Shown: positions 46,428 through 56,388 of the stretch, one piece after another
How the letters are laid out: every line of letters begins with the position of its first letter
Numbering within the stretch: the stretch's first letter is position 1
Origin: Neobacillus sp. PS3-34
GTDB taxonomy: Bacteria; Bacillota; Bacilli; Bacillales; Cytobacillaceae
Assembly: GCF_030915465.1 (NCBI RefSeq)
Contig: NZ_CP133267.1
Span: 4,639,001 to 4,703,000 of the forward strand
DNA: 64,000 nucleotides
Reading direction: 5' to 3'
Made by a program: the position numbers and the translations under genes
The notes under the pieces: model-generated
What the model saw: the letters and a program-made list of their open reading frames with translations, nothing else
Databases searched by the model: none
What the model was told of the DNA's origin: nothing

Positions 46428-47348
46428 TTAAACTCGTACCTTCAAAAACTGCTCCACTTCATCTATGCCCGGATAGGAAGTCTGGGTGCCCCGCTTTGTA
46501 ACACTTAATGCTGCAAAAGCTGTAGCCATTTTTATCGCGTTTAGTACATCGCCATTTTGTACAAAGTAATGTGCAAAGCAGCCAATGAAGGCATCCCCTG
46601 CGCCTGTTGTATCAATCGCTGCAACTTTATGTGAGTCAACAGTCTGACTTTTCTCCTTTGTCACCCACATTACTCCACGGCTGCCCATTGTGACGATGAC
46701 GTTTTTTAAGCCTTTTTCAATCAAGACCATTGCTGCCTTTTGAATTTGGTCTTCACTCTCAACAGGCATTCCGGTTAAGATCTCGAGTTCACTTTCATTA
46801 GGAATGAAAAAGTCACTTTTACATACATATTCAAAATCCAAATCCTTGCGTGCAGGTGCGGGATTCAAAATGACTGGAATGCCATGCTTGTTACCAAACT
46901 CAATCGCATGATAGATCGTCGGGAGCGGGATTTCAAGTTGTAAAACAATCAGTGAGCACTTCTTAAGTTTTTCTGCAGCCCGGTCCACATCCTCCGGAAG
47001 AAGATGCTGATTGGCTCCCTTAATAATTAGAATACGATTTTTGGACTCTTGGTCCACAAAAATCGGCGCCACACCACTTGATGTTCCTGGCACTTTATTT
47101 GTGAACTCTGTGTCAATTCCGTATCGTTCAAGGTTTTGTATGGTATTATTTGCAAAAAGGTCATCTCCTACCTTTGTGACCATCATTACCTTTGAGCCCA
47201 TTTTGGCAGCAGCCACTGCCTGGTTTGCCCCTTTGCCGCCACAGCCTATTTCGAAGTCAGGTGCCTCAAGGGTTTCCCCTTCCTTTGGCATTTTTTCAAT
47301 GTATGAAATAAGATCCACCATATTGGACCCAATTACTGCGATATTCAT
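46428..47348 (-). CDS. rbsK: ribokinase (PfkB family)
   Basis: A 306-residue PfkB sugar kinase with full ribokinase signatures: GGKGANQAVAAAKMG (about 37-51), NPAPAR near the middle and the catalytic DTTGAGDAFIG (about 248-258). It phosphorylates ribose, or a related pentose, at C5. AAGGAGGAA precedes the ATG. Last gene of a LacI-FucP-DUF4432-kinase operon, whose sugar may be ribose or another pentose/deoxyribose. Confidence 0.93.
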   Translation of the reverse strand: MNIAVIGSNMVDLISYIEKMPKEGETLEAPDFEIGCGGKGANQAVAAAKMGSKVMMVTKVGDDLFANNTIQNLERYGIDTEFTNKVPGTSSGVAPIFVDQESKNRILIIKGANQHLLPEDVDRAAEKLKKCSLIVLQLEIPLPTIYHAIEFGNKHGIPVILNPAPARKDLDFEYVCKSDFFIPNESELEILTGMPVESEDQIQKAAMVLIEKGLKNVIVTMGSRGVMWVTKEKSQTVDSHKVAAIDTTGAGDAFIGCFAHYFVQNGDVLNAIKMATAFAALSVTKRGTQTSYPGIDEVEQFLKVRV

Positions 47349-47361
47349 GTCTAATTCCTCC

Positions 47362-48374
47362 TTATTTCTTTCCAGTTACAACTGTGAAGGATCTTTCTTC
47401 TCCAGCACGGAGCTTCATTAACGTTCCAGCTCTTTCTGCAGCGAGAAAGCCTTCAGGCAGGCAAGTTGCAGGCAGCACAAACGCCCCTACCTTCTGGTCG
47501 CTATTATGAAGCAGCCAGCGTGTTGCATAATTCAATTCTGCTGTTGAAAATCTTGTGAAAAAAGTAACTCCATCCGGTGATTCCATTTCAAATTCTGCTT
47601 CATCCTGATAACGATTCAGCTCATCTGCAAAAAACACGATTTCCGGATCATACATTTCCGGCTGGTTTAATACTATAAGTGTTTCCTCGCCACTAAGCAG
47701 ATTCTTATTATAATTCAACCACTTTTCAGTTGGCTTCACATGATCTGGTACCGATTCCCTAAGTGTGAAAGCACTGTCCGGAATGTTCTGCTTCATAACT
47801 GCATCATCAAGATAAGCATAGTTGGTGTGGCACATATACTGAAGCGGCATTTCACTGCCTGAAAGATTTTTTACATTCATGCTCATTTTAATGAATGCTT
47901 CTCCTTCAAACATTTCAACATTAGGACTAGCGAGGTAATGATGTCCGAAGCCTTTTACATACTCAGTCTCACCACAAACCTTAATGCCAACGTCCGTTAT
48001 TTCAAGCCAAGCCCTTTCCATCTCGGCACAAGGCATTTCACCGTGCAAAGGGTGGTTATCTTCAGGTCCCGGGCAGCCATTGCTGATCAATCCTGAGTGG
48101 AAGGCAAAGCATCCATAGGTATCGATGATTCCATCGGCCTTTTTGGCTGTGAAAACATATTTTTCATTTTTAAATTTACACCGTCAAATTCCAAATCCCA
48201 AATGATTTGTCCCATATAAGGAAGAACAACCATTTTGCCCCGTGAATTTGTAAGCTCAATTGCTTCAATTCCAGATGGATAGCGGAATAAATTGACAGTG
48301 ATTGCATCATTTCTATATATCACTTTACTGCTTTCTTTAAAAAACTCGCGTTGCAGTTCGATTGTCCCTGCCAT
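47362..48374 (-). pseudogene. DUF4432 aldose-1-epimerase-family protein, frameshifted
   Basis: A 337-residue galactose-mutarotase-like beta-sandwich protein after repair. The frame breaks at a run of five T (48140-48144); six restores SQPKKADGIIDTYGCFAF and HSGLISNGCPGPEDNHPLHG, with the family's H-x-G-x-x-P region. The indel lies next to a GGCC. The gene lies between fucP and rbsK in the operon; likely interconverts sugar anomers before phosphorylation. Confidence 0.82.
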
Positions 48375-48447
48375 TCAAGACATCCCTTTCCTATTTCAAA
48401 CAAATGGGCAGCCGTTTCATCGACTGCCCATGTTTGATGAAGTTTCG

Positions 48448-49797
48448 TTACTGAGCAATTTTCAAAGATTCTTCTGCAGGCTTCTGAACAGCCTTATTTT
48501 TTTTCATTTCACCATAGAAATAGAAACCTACATACATAAAGCATGCCATGGATACGAGGAAGGCCATTTGCATTGAACCGAAGAGGTCAGATGCATAACC
48601 CTGTACTGCTGGTACAACAGCTCCGCCAACAATCGACATAACCAGGATCGCTCCTGCCATTTCTGTATATTGTTTTTCTTTGACAACTTCAAGTGTTTCC
48701 GCATAAATCGTCGCCCAGCATGGTCCAAACAGCATGCTCACACCAATCGCTGCATACACTGCAGTCATGCTTGGGACGAATGCTACATAAGCAAGTAGCA
48801 AAGTACCAATGATCGAGTAGCTAAATAATACCTTCGATGGCGAGAAGCGTGCCATCAAGAAATTCGCGATGAATTTACCTACAAAAAAGGCAATAAAGCT
48901 AAATACCATGAAATTTGAAGCCGTACGTTCATTGATATGTGGGTTAAGATCGAGTGCAAGGCGGATCGTAAATGACCAAACCGCTACCTGCATTCCAACA
49001 TATAAAAATTGTGCTGCAATCCCTTTGCGGAATTGTTTGTTTCCACCTAGATATTTCAGTGTCTGGCCAATGCCAGGAGATTTATTAGAAGACTTTGTGC
49101 TATCTACTACTGGTTTACATGATGGGAATTTCGTAAGGACAAACAGAATAAGAACAGCCACAAGTACGAAAATGATATATTTATAAGGTTCTAGTGTATG
49201 CTCAAGCATTTTCAAGCCAAAAGCATGTGCTTGTGCTGGAGACATTTTTGACATTTGACTTTCAAGGCTTGCACCTTCTTGGAACACCAGATATTTCCCT
49301 AGCAAAATCCCTGAAATCGAACCTAGCGGATAAAATGTCTGGCTGATGTTCAAGCGAAGGATCGAGTGTTTACGCGGTCCGATCATTGAACTATATGTAT
49401 TTGCAGCTGTTTCAAGAAAACCTAAACCAATTGCAATCGAAAAGATCGCAAACAAGAACATCGTGTACGTAGCCATATGTGAAGCCGGGTAAAATAACGA
49501 GCAGCCTGCAATATAGAAAAGTAATCCGGTAATAATAGCAAACTTGTAATTTGTTTTTTTAATGACCAGGGAAGCAGGTATTGCGACTAGAAAATAACCG
49601 CCATAAAAGGCACTCTGGACTAAAGCGCTTGCAAAATCACTTAACTCAAACACATGCTTGAACTGAGTAATGAGAATATCATTCAAGCTGGCAGCTACCG
49701 CCCATAATGGGAACAGCATTGACAACAGGATAAACTGAAAAATTGGTGTTGAACTTAAGTATCCATCTGGCAGCTGAATTAAGTTTTTCGTCTTCAT
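48448..49797 (-). CDS. FucP-like sugar:proton symporter (MFS)
   Basis: A 449-residue, 12-helix MFS transporter resembling FucP/GluP symporters (FFLWAVAASLNDILITQF-like first helix, GFLETAANTYSSMIGP). AAGGAGAT precedes the ATG. It sits behind a LacI regulator with a cre-like site and a putative promoter in the 200-bp gap. The uptake substrate is probably the pentose or related sugar phosphorylated by the operon's ribokinase; L-fucose is less likely without fucI/fucK. Confidence 0.88.
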   Translation of the reverse strand: MKTKNLIQLPDGYLSSTPIFQFILLSMLFPLWAVAASLNDILITQFKHVFELSDFASALVQSAFYGGYFLVAIPASLVIKKTNYKFAIITGLLFYIAGCSLFYPASHMATYTMFLFAIFSIAIGLGFLETAANTYSSMIGPRKHSILRLNISQTFYPLGSISGILLGKYLVFQEGASLESQMSKMSPAQAHAFGLKMLEHTLEPYKYIIFVLVAVLILFVLTKFPSCKPVVDSTKSSNKSPGIGQTLKYLGGNKQFRKGIAAQFLYVGMQVAVWSFTIRLALDLNPHINERTASNFMVFSFIAFFVGKFIANFLMARFSPSKVLFSYSIIGTLLLAYVAFVPSMTAVYAAIGVSMLFGPCWATIYAETLEVVKEKQYTEMAGAILVMSIVGGAVVPAVQGYASDLFGSMQMAFLVSMACFMYVGFYFYGEMKKNKAVQKPAEESLKIAQ

Positions 49798-49908
49798 TTA
49801 AAACATCTCCTTGTGTTAGTAAGTTTTGTGAAATCTTAATCTATGAAAATAGTATCCACAGACACCTGCTTCAGCCATTATCATCAAATAAACAATTAGT
49901 GCGTTATA

Positions 49909-49922
49909 TAAAAGCGCTTTCA
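49909..49922 (-). promoter_or_regulatory. putative CcpA cre site upstream of fucP-like gene
   Basis: TAAAAGCGCTTTCA is one mismatch from the ideal cre TGAAAGCGCTTTCA. On the minus strand it overlaps TTGAAA, a candidate -35, 17 bp before ACTAAT. Confidence 0.55.
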
Positions 49923-50003
49923 AATTGAAGTGTAGAGGGCACCGCTCGGTCAATGTCCGTAGGTACCATTTGTCAGCTTTACTATGAATGTATCGATTTT
50001 CTA

Positions 50004-51019
50004 TTAATTTTTCATTAGCCGGCATGACTCCCGGATGATCAGCTCAGGTGACATTAAATATTCCCGCTTTGGAAGAGTGCCTTTAAAGGAAATTCGTTCA
50101 TGCAATAGCTGAAATGCAATCTCCCCTACTGCATTCATTGGCCTTGCAACAACACTAAGCTTGGGATTCAGGAAGGTTGCAATATCAACATCATCAAAAC
50201 CAATAAACGACACTTCACTGCCAAGCTTCCAGTTCAAATCCACCAGTGCTTTTAAAAAGCCGATGGTCATTAAGTTGTTGGAAGAAAATACAGCAGTTGG
50301 CTTATCATCCAGCTCATAAAGAGCTTTGGCAGCCTGGTAACCGCTATGTTCCCCAAATCCCCCTGAATCACATATTGATCATTCAAAGGAATATCGTAGT
50401 TTTCGAGCGCCTTTTTATATCCTAAATACCTTTCAAGTCCAGGCGTCGTATTCTGCGGACCGCAAATGATGGCTATTTTTTCATGCCCCTGTAGAATCGA
50501 GTGTTGAATCGCTTGGTAGGAACCCTTCACGTTATCAACGAGAACCGTATCGACTTCAAAATTCTTTATGCTTCGGTCAACAGCTACAATTGGAATCCCT
50601 TGCTCCTGAAGCAGCTTCAGGTGAATGCCATTTTCATTGGCAGTAGTGACAATTACGCCATCAACCCCACGTTCAATAAAATTCTTCACAATCTCTTCTT
50701 CCACTTTCGAAGACTCATTTGTACTGCTTAAGATTGTAAAATAGTCTTTCTCGCGTGCTTTCTGTTCAATCCCAGCCATCACGAGTGGAAAGAAGGGATT
50801 TTTGATGTCTGGCACGATGACACCAATTGTATTTGTTTCTTTTCGCTTCATGGTTCTTGCAGCAGCATTGCGAATATACCCGAGTTCCTTTATCGCATTG
50901 AGTATTTTATCTTCTGTTACCTTACGGACGCCACCCTGGTTATTAATAACCCTGGATACCGTTGCGATCGACACATTGGCTAGCCTGGCAACATCCTGAA
51001 TATTTGGTTTGAATTCCAT
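50004..51019 (-). pseudogene. LacI-family regulator of the sugar operon, frameshifted
   Basis: A 338-residue repressor after repair: HTH (NIQDVARLANVSIATVSRVI) plus a periplasmic-binding-like sensor domain. The frame breaks near 50351-50364 within G/T/C runs; one added base joins GDFGEHSGYQAAKALYELDD to NLMTIGFLKAL. Resembles RbsR-type proteins. It is first in the operon and its leader holds three operator-like repeats, so autoregulation is expected. The start ATG follows GGGG. Confidence 0.85.
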
Positions 51020-51037
51020 ATTAATTACCCCTAAAAT

Positions 51038-51200
51038 GTAAACGTTTAGATTTTTTTAGAAAAAAATAGATTTAATTAGTATTTGTATGTTTTTGGTAAT
51101 AAAATTTAAATGTAAACGTTTAGATTTTTGAAGAAAAAAAGATTTAGTTATGCTTATGATTAACTTATGTGTGCCCTTTAAATTCAAATGTAAACGTTTA
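51038..51200 (-). promoter_or_regulatory. three operator-like direct repeats upstream of lacI
   Basis: The palindromic core TGTAAACGTTTAGATTTTT occurs at 51038, 51111 and 51189 (spacings 73 and 78 bp), each in AT-rich flanks that are partly conserved. The core is close to cre but ends GA rather than CA. The copy nearest the gene lies just upstream of its ribosome-binding site. Likely operators for the LacI protein; this fills the 51020-51362 gap. Confidence 0.75.
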
Positions 51201-51328
51201 GATTTTTTTCTTGTTTTAAAATTATCATGATTAAGATGAAAATGCAAGGAATATTGTATGCGTTTTCATCTAAAGATGTGAAACTAAAAATTATGATTCA
51301 ATCGGAATAAGACAAATATTGAAGCCCA

Positions 51329-51359
51329 CGGTGACTCTAATAGAGTTATCGTGGGCTTT
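51329..51359. terminator. hairpin downstream of the acyl-CoA ligase gene
   Basis: GCCCACG...CGTGGGC with an inner GACTC...GAGT stem; the T-rich tail is better on the plus strand than on the minus strand where the gene lies. Confidence 0.5.
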
Positions 51360-51362
51360 ATT

Positions 51363-52907
51363 TTATTTTTTCAACGCTTCTTTTCTAAGCATCCTTCTGA
51401 CAATCTTTCCGACTGCACTTTTAGGAAGAGTATCAATAAATTCTATATACTTCGGTTTTTTAAAGGGTGCTAGATGTTGCTTGCAATAATCAATAAGTTC
51501 TTCTTCTGTGGCATGATGTTCCTTTTTTAATACGACAAAGGCTTTAACTGTCTCTACCCATTTTTCATCTGGGACTCCAACGACTGCTGCTTCCAGGACA
51601 GCTGGGTGCTTGTAAAGTACATCTTCCACTTCGCGTGGATAAATATTAAAACCACCCGATATGATCATGTCTGACTTCCGGTCTACCATGAAAACATAGC
51701 CGTCATTATCGAGGTATCCCATGTCCCTTGTAAATATCCACTTTCCTTTAATTGTTTCTGCGGTCAATTCTTCTTCCTTCCAGTAACCAACCATTGCCTG
51801 ACTGGAAGAAACAACAATCTCTCCAATTTCATTCTCAGGAACTTCTTCGCCCGCTTCATTTACGATTTTCACCTCAGTGGTTACAGTCGGCCTCCCACAG
51901 GATAATAAGCGGTCATAGTATTCTTCATTTTCAATAGCGAGAATATGGTCTTCAATATCTAAAGTAGTTAATAGCAAAGGTGCTTCCGTTTGCCCAAAAT
52001 ATTGGATGAATTTAGGTCCCCATAGTTCTATTCCTCGTTTTAATGCTTCTCTTGGCATTGGTGAGGCACCGTATATTAAACTGCGAACAGAATCAAAGGA
52101 ATATTTTTCAGCATCTGGATGAGAGAGAAGCATGATAATCATTGTAGGAACTAAGTTGAGTGTTGTAGGTTTGATGGTGTCTACAGCTTGAAGAAATTCT
52201 TGAGGCTGGAAAGCTGGGAGGATTGCATTTGCTGCTCCTCTTAACCAATGGGGCAGCACCAGTACTCCTGTGGCATGTGTCAATGGTGCGGCATGCATCA
52301 TAATATCGCCTTTTTTAATTGGCAAGGTGGACAAAATATTCGTTGCCATCGCTGCCCATGATTCCTGGGTATGTATAGCCGCTTTAAGCTTTCCGGTCGT
52401 TCCAGATGTGTATTGTAGAGTTGCATAATCTTCTTCTGATAACGAAACGAGGGGATCTTCGTCGGATGCAGTTTGCATTTCCTCATAAATTGGAGTAATC
52501 CACTCATATTTAGCTAATCCATCTATCTGACAGAATAGAGAAACGGCAGAAAGCCTGGGTCTTAATTCAGCAACACGGCAGGCAAATTCTTCTGTAAAAA
52601 GAATCGCTTTTGAGTCCGTTTCAGTAATCATGTGAAAATGTTCTTCTGCAGAAAGCCTTGTATTTAGTGGAACCCTTACAAATCCCGATTTAAGCATCGC
52701 AAAGTCTATTTCTACACTATGCATAGAATTTGCCAGCAAAAAGGAGATTCTGTCCCCTTTTTCTAGTCCTAATTGGAAAAGGACATTGGCCAATCGATTT
52801 GAGTTTTTATGGACCTCCATAAAAGTTAACTTATGATTCTCAAATATTACCGCGGTTTCATTCGGATAATACCTTGCACCCCTTTTTATTAACTCAGCTG
52901 CAATCAT
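51363..52907 (-). CDS. acyl-CoA synthetase (AMP-binding)
   Basis: A 514-residue adenylate-forming ligase. The AMP-binding motif YTSGTTGKLKAAIH (about 170-183), YFGQTEAPLL, then the hinge and C-terminal GGFNIYPREVEDVL and PKSAVGKIVRR (catalytic Lys) are intact. Activates a fatty or aryl acid to its CoA ester. AAAGGGG precedes the ATG; it lies 19 bp after an enoyl-CoA hydratase, pointing to an acid-degradation pathway. Confidence 0.92.
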   Translation of the reverse strand: MIAAELIKRGARYYPNETAVIFENHKLTFMEVHKNSNRLANVLFQLGLEKGDRISFLLANSMHSVEIDFAMLKSGFVRVPLNTRLSAEEHFHMITETDSKAILFTEEFACRVAELRPRLSAVSLFCQIDGLAKYEWITPIYEEMQTASDEDPLVSLSEEDYATLQYTSGTTGKLKAAIHTQESWAAMATNILSTLPIKKGDIMMHAAPLTHATGVLVLPHWLRGAANAILPAFQPQEFLQAVDTIKPTTLNLVPTMIIMLLSHPDAEKYSFDSVRSLIYGASPMPREALKRGIELWGPKFIQYFGQTEAPLLLTTLDIEDHILAIENEEYYDRLLSCGRPTVTTEVKIVNEAGEEVPENEIGEIVVSSSQAMVGYWKEEELTAETIKGKWIFTRDMGYLDNDGYVFMVDRKSDMIISGGFNIYPREVEDVLYKHPAVLEAAVVGVPDEKWVETVKAFVVLKKEHHATEEELIDYCKQHLAPFKKPKYIEFIDTLPKSAVGKIVRRMLRKEALKK

Positions 52908-52926
52908 TTTGTAACCCCTTTCAAAA

Positions 52927-53696
52927 TTATTTTTTTCTATCCATAAAATTTCTTAGTCCCTCCAATGTTTCTTCATTATGTGTATGCGGCATTCCGAGCT
53001 GACATTCAATACGCAGCGCTTCTTCCAGAGGCAATCCCCAGCCCCTTACTGCTGCTTGTTTATCTGTACGAAGAGAACCTTGAGGATAAGAGGCCATAAT
53101 GGAAGCCAATTCCTTTGCCCTTTCAAGAAGCTGCTCTTGTTCTATAACCTCTGTGACTAGTCCCCAGTCCAATGCTGTCTGAGCATCAATTTTTCTTCCA
53201 GTCAAAATCAAATCCATCCCTCTGCCCCATCCCAGAATTCTCGGAATTCGCTGTGTACCTCCATCGACCAGAGGAACATTCCAGCGCCTTTCCAAGCATC
53301 CGAATTCTGCAGTAGATGAAGCAATCCTGATATCGCACCATGCCGCCATTTCCAATCCCCCTGCAAAACAAAATCCATTTACAGCTGCTATCGTAGGCTT
53401 AAAAATATCTGTCATTCTCGTAAATCCTAAATATCCTTTTCCATCAAAAGCAAACTGGGAATCATATGGATCTTCAGCCTTAACGTGTCCAATGCTTTTA
53501 AATCTGCACCAGAACTGAAAGAAGGTCCATTCCCTGTTAAAATAGCTACTCTGGCGTCCCGATCGTCACGGAATTTCGACCAGGCTTCGTATAGGAGCTG
53601 CGCTGTTTCGCCATCAATACAGTTATGCTTTTCAGGACGGTTAATCGTGATGACGGTAACGCCACCTTCTTTTTCTACTATCACTTTTTTACTCAT
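52927..53696 (-). pseudogene. enoyl-CoA hydratase/isomerase, frameshifted
   Basis: A 256-residue crotonase-fold protein after repair: the N-terminal part ends SSGADLKALDTL in one frame and resumes with the oxyanion-hole region GFCFAGGLEMA in the other. Adding one A at 53480-53481 gives DTLKAEDPYDSQFAFDGKGY. Catalytic acid positions near ERRWNVPLVDGG differ from classical hydratases. Co-transcribed with the acyl-CoA ligase. Confidence 0.84.
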
Positions 53697-53874
53697 TGTT
53701 CTCTCCTTTGAGTTTCGTGTGTTTACATAATAAAATTATATAAAACTTTTAAACTGAAATTCTCTTAAACCAGCTCTGCACTAAAAATATTTTCTTTCTT
53801 TTCTGACTATTTAATTTTAGCCTATGTAGGTCAATCTCGTCAAAAGACAAAATTGACTTGTATTAAATAATCTA

Positions 53875-53906
53875 AAACAAAAAATAGCAGGAACATTTGT
53901 CCTGCT
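53875..53906 (-). terminator. terminator after the GNAT gene
   Basis: AGCAGGA/TCCTGCT stem, 7-nt loop and a T-rich minus-strand tail. Confidence 0.8.
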
Positions 53907-53919
53907 TATGAAACTGTTT

Positions 53920-54423
53920 TTATTCAAATGTAAGCCGGTACGCCTTCACAATAATGCCATCGTTGGCAGGCTCAAAATCAAATTGTGGCTGGCGTTCAAA
54001 GCCGAGCTTTTCATACAATCGCATTGCGTTTTTCATAAATTCACCTGTATGCAGACCGATGGCGTGGAAGCCCTGTGCTTTCGCCCGATGGATACATTCA
54101 GTAACCAACGCAGGGGCAACACCTTTGCCCCTTGCAGTCGGTGCAACGGCAAGCATCCGTATTTCAGGATAGTCTAACTCGTCAACAAACCCTTCATAGG
54201 CATTGCTTTTTGCAGGGAACAAAACGACACTGCCGACAATTTCCCCATCTATTTCCACAACGATCCGTTCCACCCCGGGCTGAATATCCGCCTTGGAGGA
54301 GATTGCGTGTTTTAGTGCTATCCAATGATCCTCGGGAATGCTTTTTGCATGCTCTTCATAGGAAACGACTCTTTGTTCACGGATGTAGGGTAATTCATTT
54401 TCTGCTGCATCGCGAATTAACAT
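53920..54423 (-). CDS. GNAT-family N-acetyltransferase
   Basis: A 167-residue GNAT; the CoA loop VAPTARGKGVAPALVTECI is at about 92-110. It starts 4 bp after the GST-family gene, so the two share an operon and perhaps a detoxification role. GGAAGGG precedes the ATG. The acceptor is unknown. Confidence 0.88.
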   Translation of the reverse strand: MLIRDAAENELPYIREQRVVSYEEHAKSIPEDHWIALKHAISSKADIQPGVERIVVEIDGEIVGSVVLFPAKSNAYEGFVDELDYPEIRMLAVAPTARGKGVAPALVTECIHRAKAQGFHAIGLHTGEFMKNAMRLYEKLGFERQPQFDFEPANDGIIVKAYRLTFE

Positions 54424-54427
54424 GGTT

Positions 54428-55441
54428 TCAACCCTTCCGATTTAAAAACTTTTCCTCTTTATTGCTTAAAACTTCTCGATTATGTTTGGAATGTAGGCCA
54501 GAAAGGTCGGGTCCCTTCGGTAGAATGTTTTTGCTTTTTTGATCATCTGTTGCGATATGATTCGATAAATGATAATGCACTTTAATCGCATGGAAATCGG
54601 TTGTATCGCCAAAACCAGGTGTTTGATATAAGTCTCTCAAATAGCCCCATAAATTAGGGAAATCAATTATTCGGTTTCGATTCGCCTTAAAGGCTGAATA
54701 ATACGCTGCATCAAATCGGACTAACGTTGCATACAGCCGGACATCTGAATCGGTGATATAATCTCCAAATAAGAATCGCTGCTGTGAAAGACGTCCCTCC
54801 AGTTCATCCAATCTAGCAAACAAGGTGTCATAGGCTTCTTCATATGCTTCCTGTGAGCGGGCAAAACCGCATTTATATACACCATTATTTACATCGTTAA
54901 AAATAACATCGTTTAGTGCATCAATATCGTGGCGAAGTTTTTCCGGGTATAAATCTGGAGCAATATCCTTGTGTAGCGGTGCCCAGGCTGTTTCAAAGTA
55001 GTTTGTCAGTTTAAAATAATCATTGTTCACGACCTTTTGTTCCTTCACATCCACCATAACTGGAACCGTTGGCCTCCCGCTATAAGCAGGGTCAGTATTT
55101 TTATAGATTTCACTCATATAGCGAATCCCAAGTACAGGATCTACCCCATTTTCATCTAAAGAAAATTCCCAGTCGACATGAGGAAGATTTGGCCGCATTG
55201 GACTTGCTGTACCCAAGCTGATGACGTCCTCCAAACCAAGGATTCGGCGGACAATCACCGATCGATGCGCCCATGGGCAGACGGCTGACCATAATAACCG
55301 ATAACGCCCCGCTTCAACAGGCAGTTCATCAGATCCTTCCCCAAAAGCAGTTGTAAATCGATTTACCTGGCGATTAAACGAACCATCCGCTTTGATTTCA
55401 TTAGCTAAAGCCAGGCTTTTTTCTTTATTTAAATCTGACAT
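54428..55441 (-). CDS. glutathionyl-hydroquinone reductase-like GST-family protein
   Basis: A 337-residue omega/xi-class GST-like protein (ECM4/YqjG/PcpF type). The catalytic motif CPWAHR is near residue 56, then HVDWEFSLDENG, and an alpha-helical C-terminal domain. The start is ATG 55441 (GAGGTG 6 nt before). Bacilli lack glutathione, so a bacillithiol-linked or thiol reductase activity is an inference. In operon with a GNAT. Confidence 0.88.
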   Translation of the reverse strand: MSDLNKEKSLALANEIKADGSFNRQVNRFTTAFGEGSDELPVEAGRYRLLWSAVCPWAHRSVIVRRILGLEDVISLGTASPMRPNLPHVDWEFSLDENGVDPVLGIRYMSEIYKNTDPAYSGRPTVPVMVDVKEQKVVNNDYFKLTNYFETAWAPLHKDIAPDLYPEKLRHDIDALNDVIFNDVNNGVYKCGFARSQEAYEEAYDTLFARLDELEGRLSQQRFLFGDYITDSDVRLYATLVRFDAAYYSAFKANRNRIIDFPNLWGYLRDLYQTPGFGDTTDFHAIKVHYHLSNHIATDDQKSKNILPKGPDLSGLHSKHNREVLSNKEEKFLNRKG

Positions 55442-55618
55442 TCTATCCACCTCACATTTTAATAATTATATTAAACGAGTCGGATATGTTTTCCAATTGA
55501 AAGTTTTCCAATCGGATTTATTTTTCACCAAAAACAACCCTGTAGATGATATCAGAACCTTCTTTAATTTTTTCATATTAAACATGAATTGAACGTGCAC
55601 GTCAGCCCATTAATTAAT

Positions 55619-55627
55619 CATACGATA
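55619..55627 (+). promoter_or_regulatory. possible sporulation sigma -10 (CATACGATA)
   Basis: CATACGATA resembles a sigma-K (CATAnnnTA) or sigma-E -10 about 35 nt before the ferritin-like gene; an AC pair lies 18 nt upstream. Weak, but consistent with a coat-protein gene. Confidence 0.35.
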
Positions 55628-55661
55628 AGATGATACTTAAAACGTGGGAGGCTGCCCTATC

Positions 55662-56129
55662 ATGTATTCAAATTATGATTTTTATAATAATAATCCTTAC
55701 TTTTATAATTCTTATCGTGCACCTGTCGACACACAATTAGTTACTAATATTCAGAAGGCCATTAATGGAGAATTTAGTGCAATTGCCTGTTATGAAAAGT
55801 TAGCCAGAATGGCGACTAAACAAAGTGAAAGGAAGCAGATTCTTGAAATCCAAAAGGATGAAAAACGCCACTTGGAGGAATTTCAAAGAATTTATAGCAA
55901 TCTTACTGGAAGCCAGCCAACAGCCAAAATCACTGAAGGCTGCCCGAACTCATACAAACCCGGCCTTGAATTTGCGTTTAAAGATGAGCAGGAAACGGTT
56001 GATTTTTACCATGAAATAGCATACAGGGCACAAGACCTTTTTATTAAAGAAGCCTTTCTCCGTGCAGCAGCAGATGAACAAAATCATGCTGTTTGGTTTT
56101 TATTTTTTATTCAAAAAAACAAAAAATAA
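55662..56129 (+). CDS. ferritin-like/rubrerythrin-type protein (YhjR-like)
   Basis: A 155-residue ferritin-like protein. The N-terminal tail is rich in Tyr and Asn (MYSNYDFYNNNPYF), then a four-helix bundle with metal-type residues EFSAIACYEKL, KDEKRHLEEF, ETVDFYHEIAY and AADEQNHAVW. GGGAGG lies 10 nt before the ATG; an in-frame GTG overlaps that site. The tail composition and a possible sporulation promoter suggest spore-coat location (inference). Confidence 0.82.
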   Translation: MYSNYDFYNNNPYFYNSYRAPVDTQLVTNIQKAINGEFSAIACYEKLARMATKQSERKQILEIQKDEKRHLEEFQRIYSNLTGSQPTAKITEGCPNSYKPGLEFAFKDEQETVDFYHEIAYRAQDLFIKEAFLRAAADEQNHAVWFLFFIQKNKK

Positions 56130-56147
56130 ACCATGGAAACTTTTTAT

Positions 56148-56188
56148 AAGGGAGATTGAATCTAATAAGAAATCAATCTCCCTTTTTC
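56148..56188 (+). terminator. terminator of the ferritin-like gene
   Basis: A 12-bp stem AAGGGAGATTGA/TCAATCTCCCTT and a T-run. Confidence 0.9.
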
Positions 56189-56388
56189 CTGTTAGATTTA
56201 TTGAAGGAGCATAATTCTTAATACGCTTGCTAAACCAGGCTTTTATTTTAGAGTTTACTAGAATTTGTTCAGACGTTACGATTGTCCAAAACTCTTCAAT
56301 AAGCTATGCCATTGTCTCATTATGTATACTTATAGCACTGTAAACCACACTCTCTGGCCAATCAAAAGATTCTCATTAGTAATCGAGT

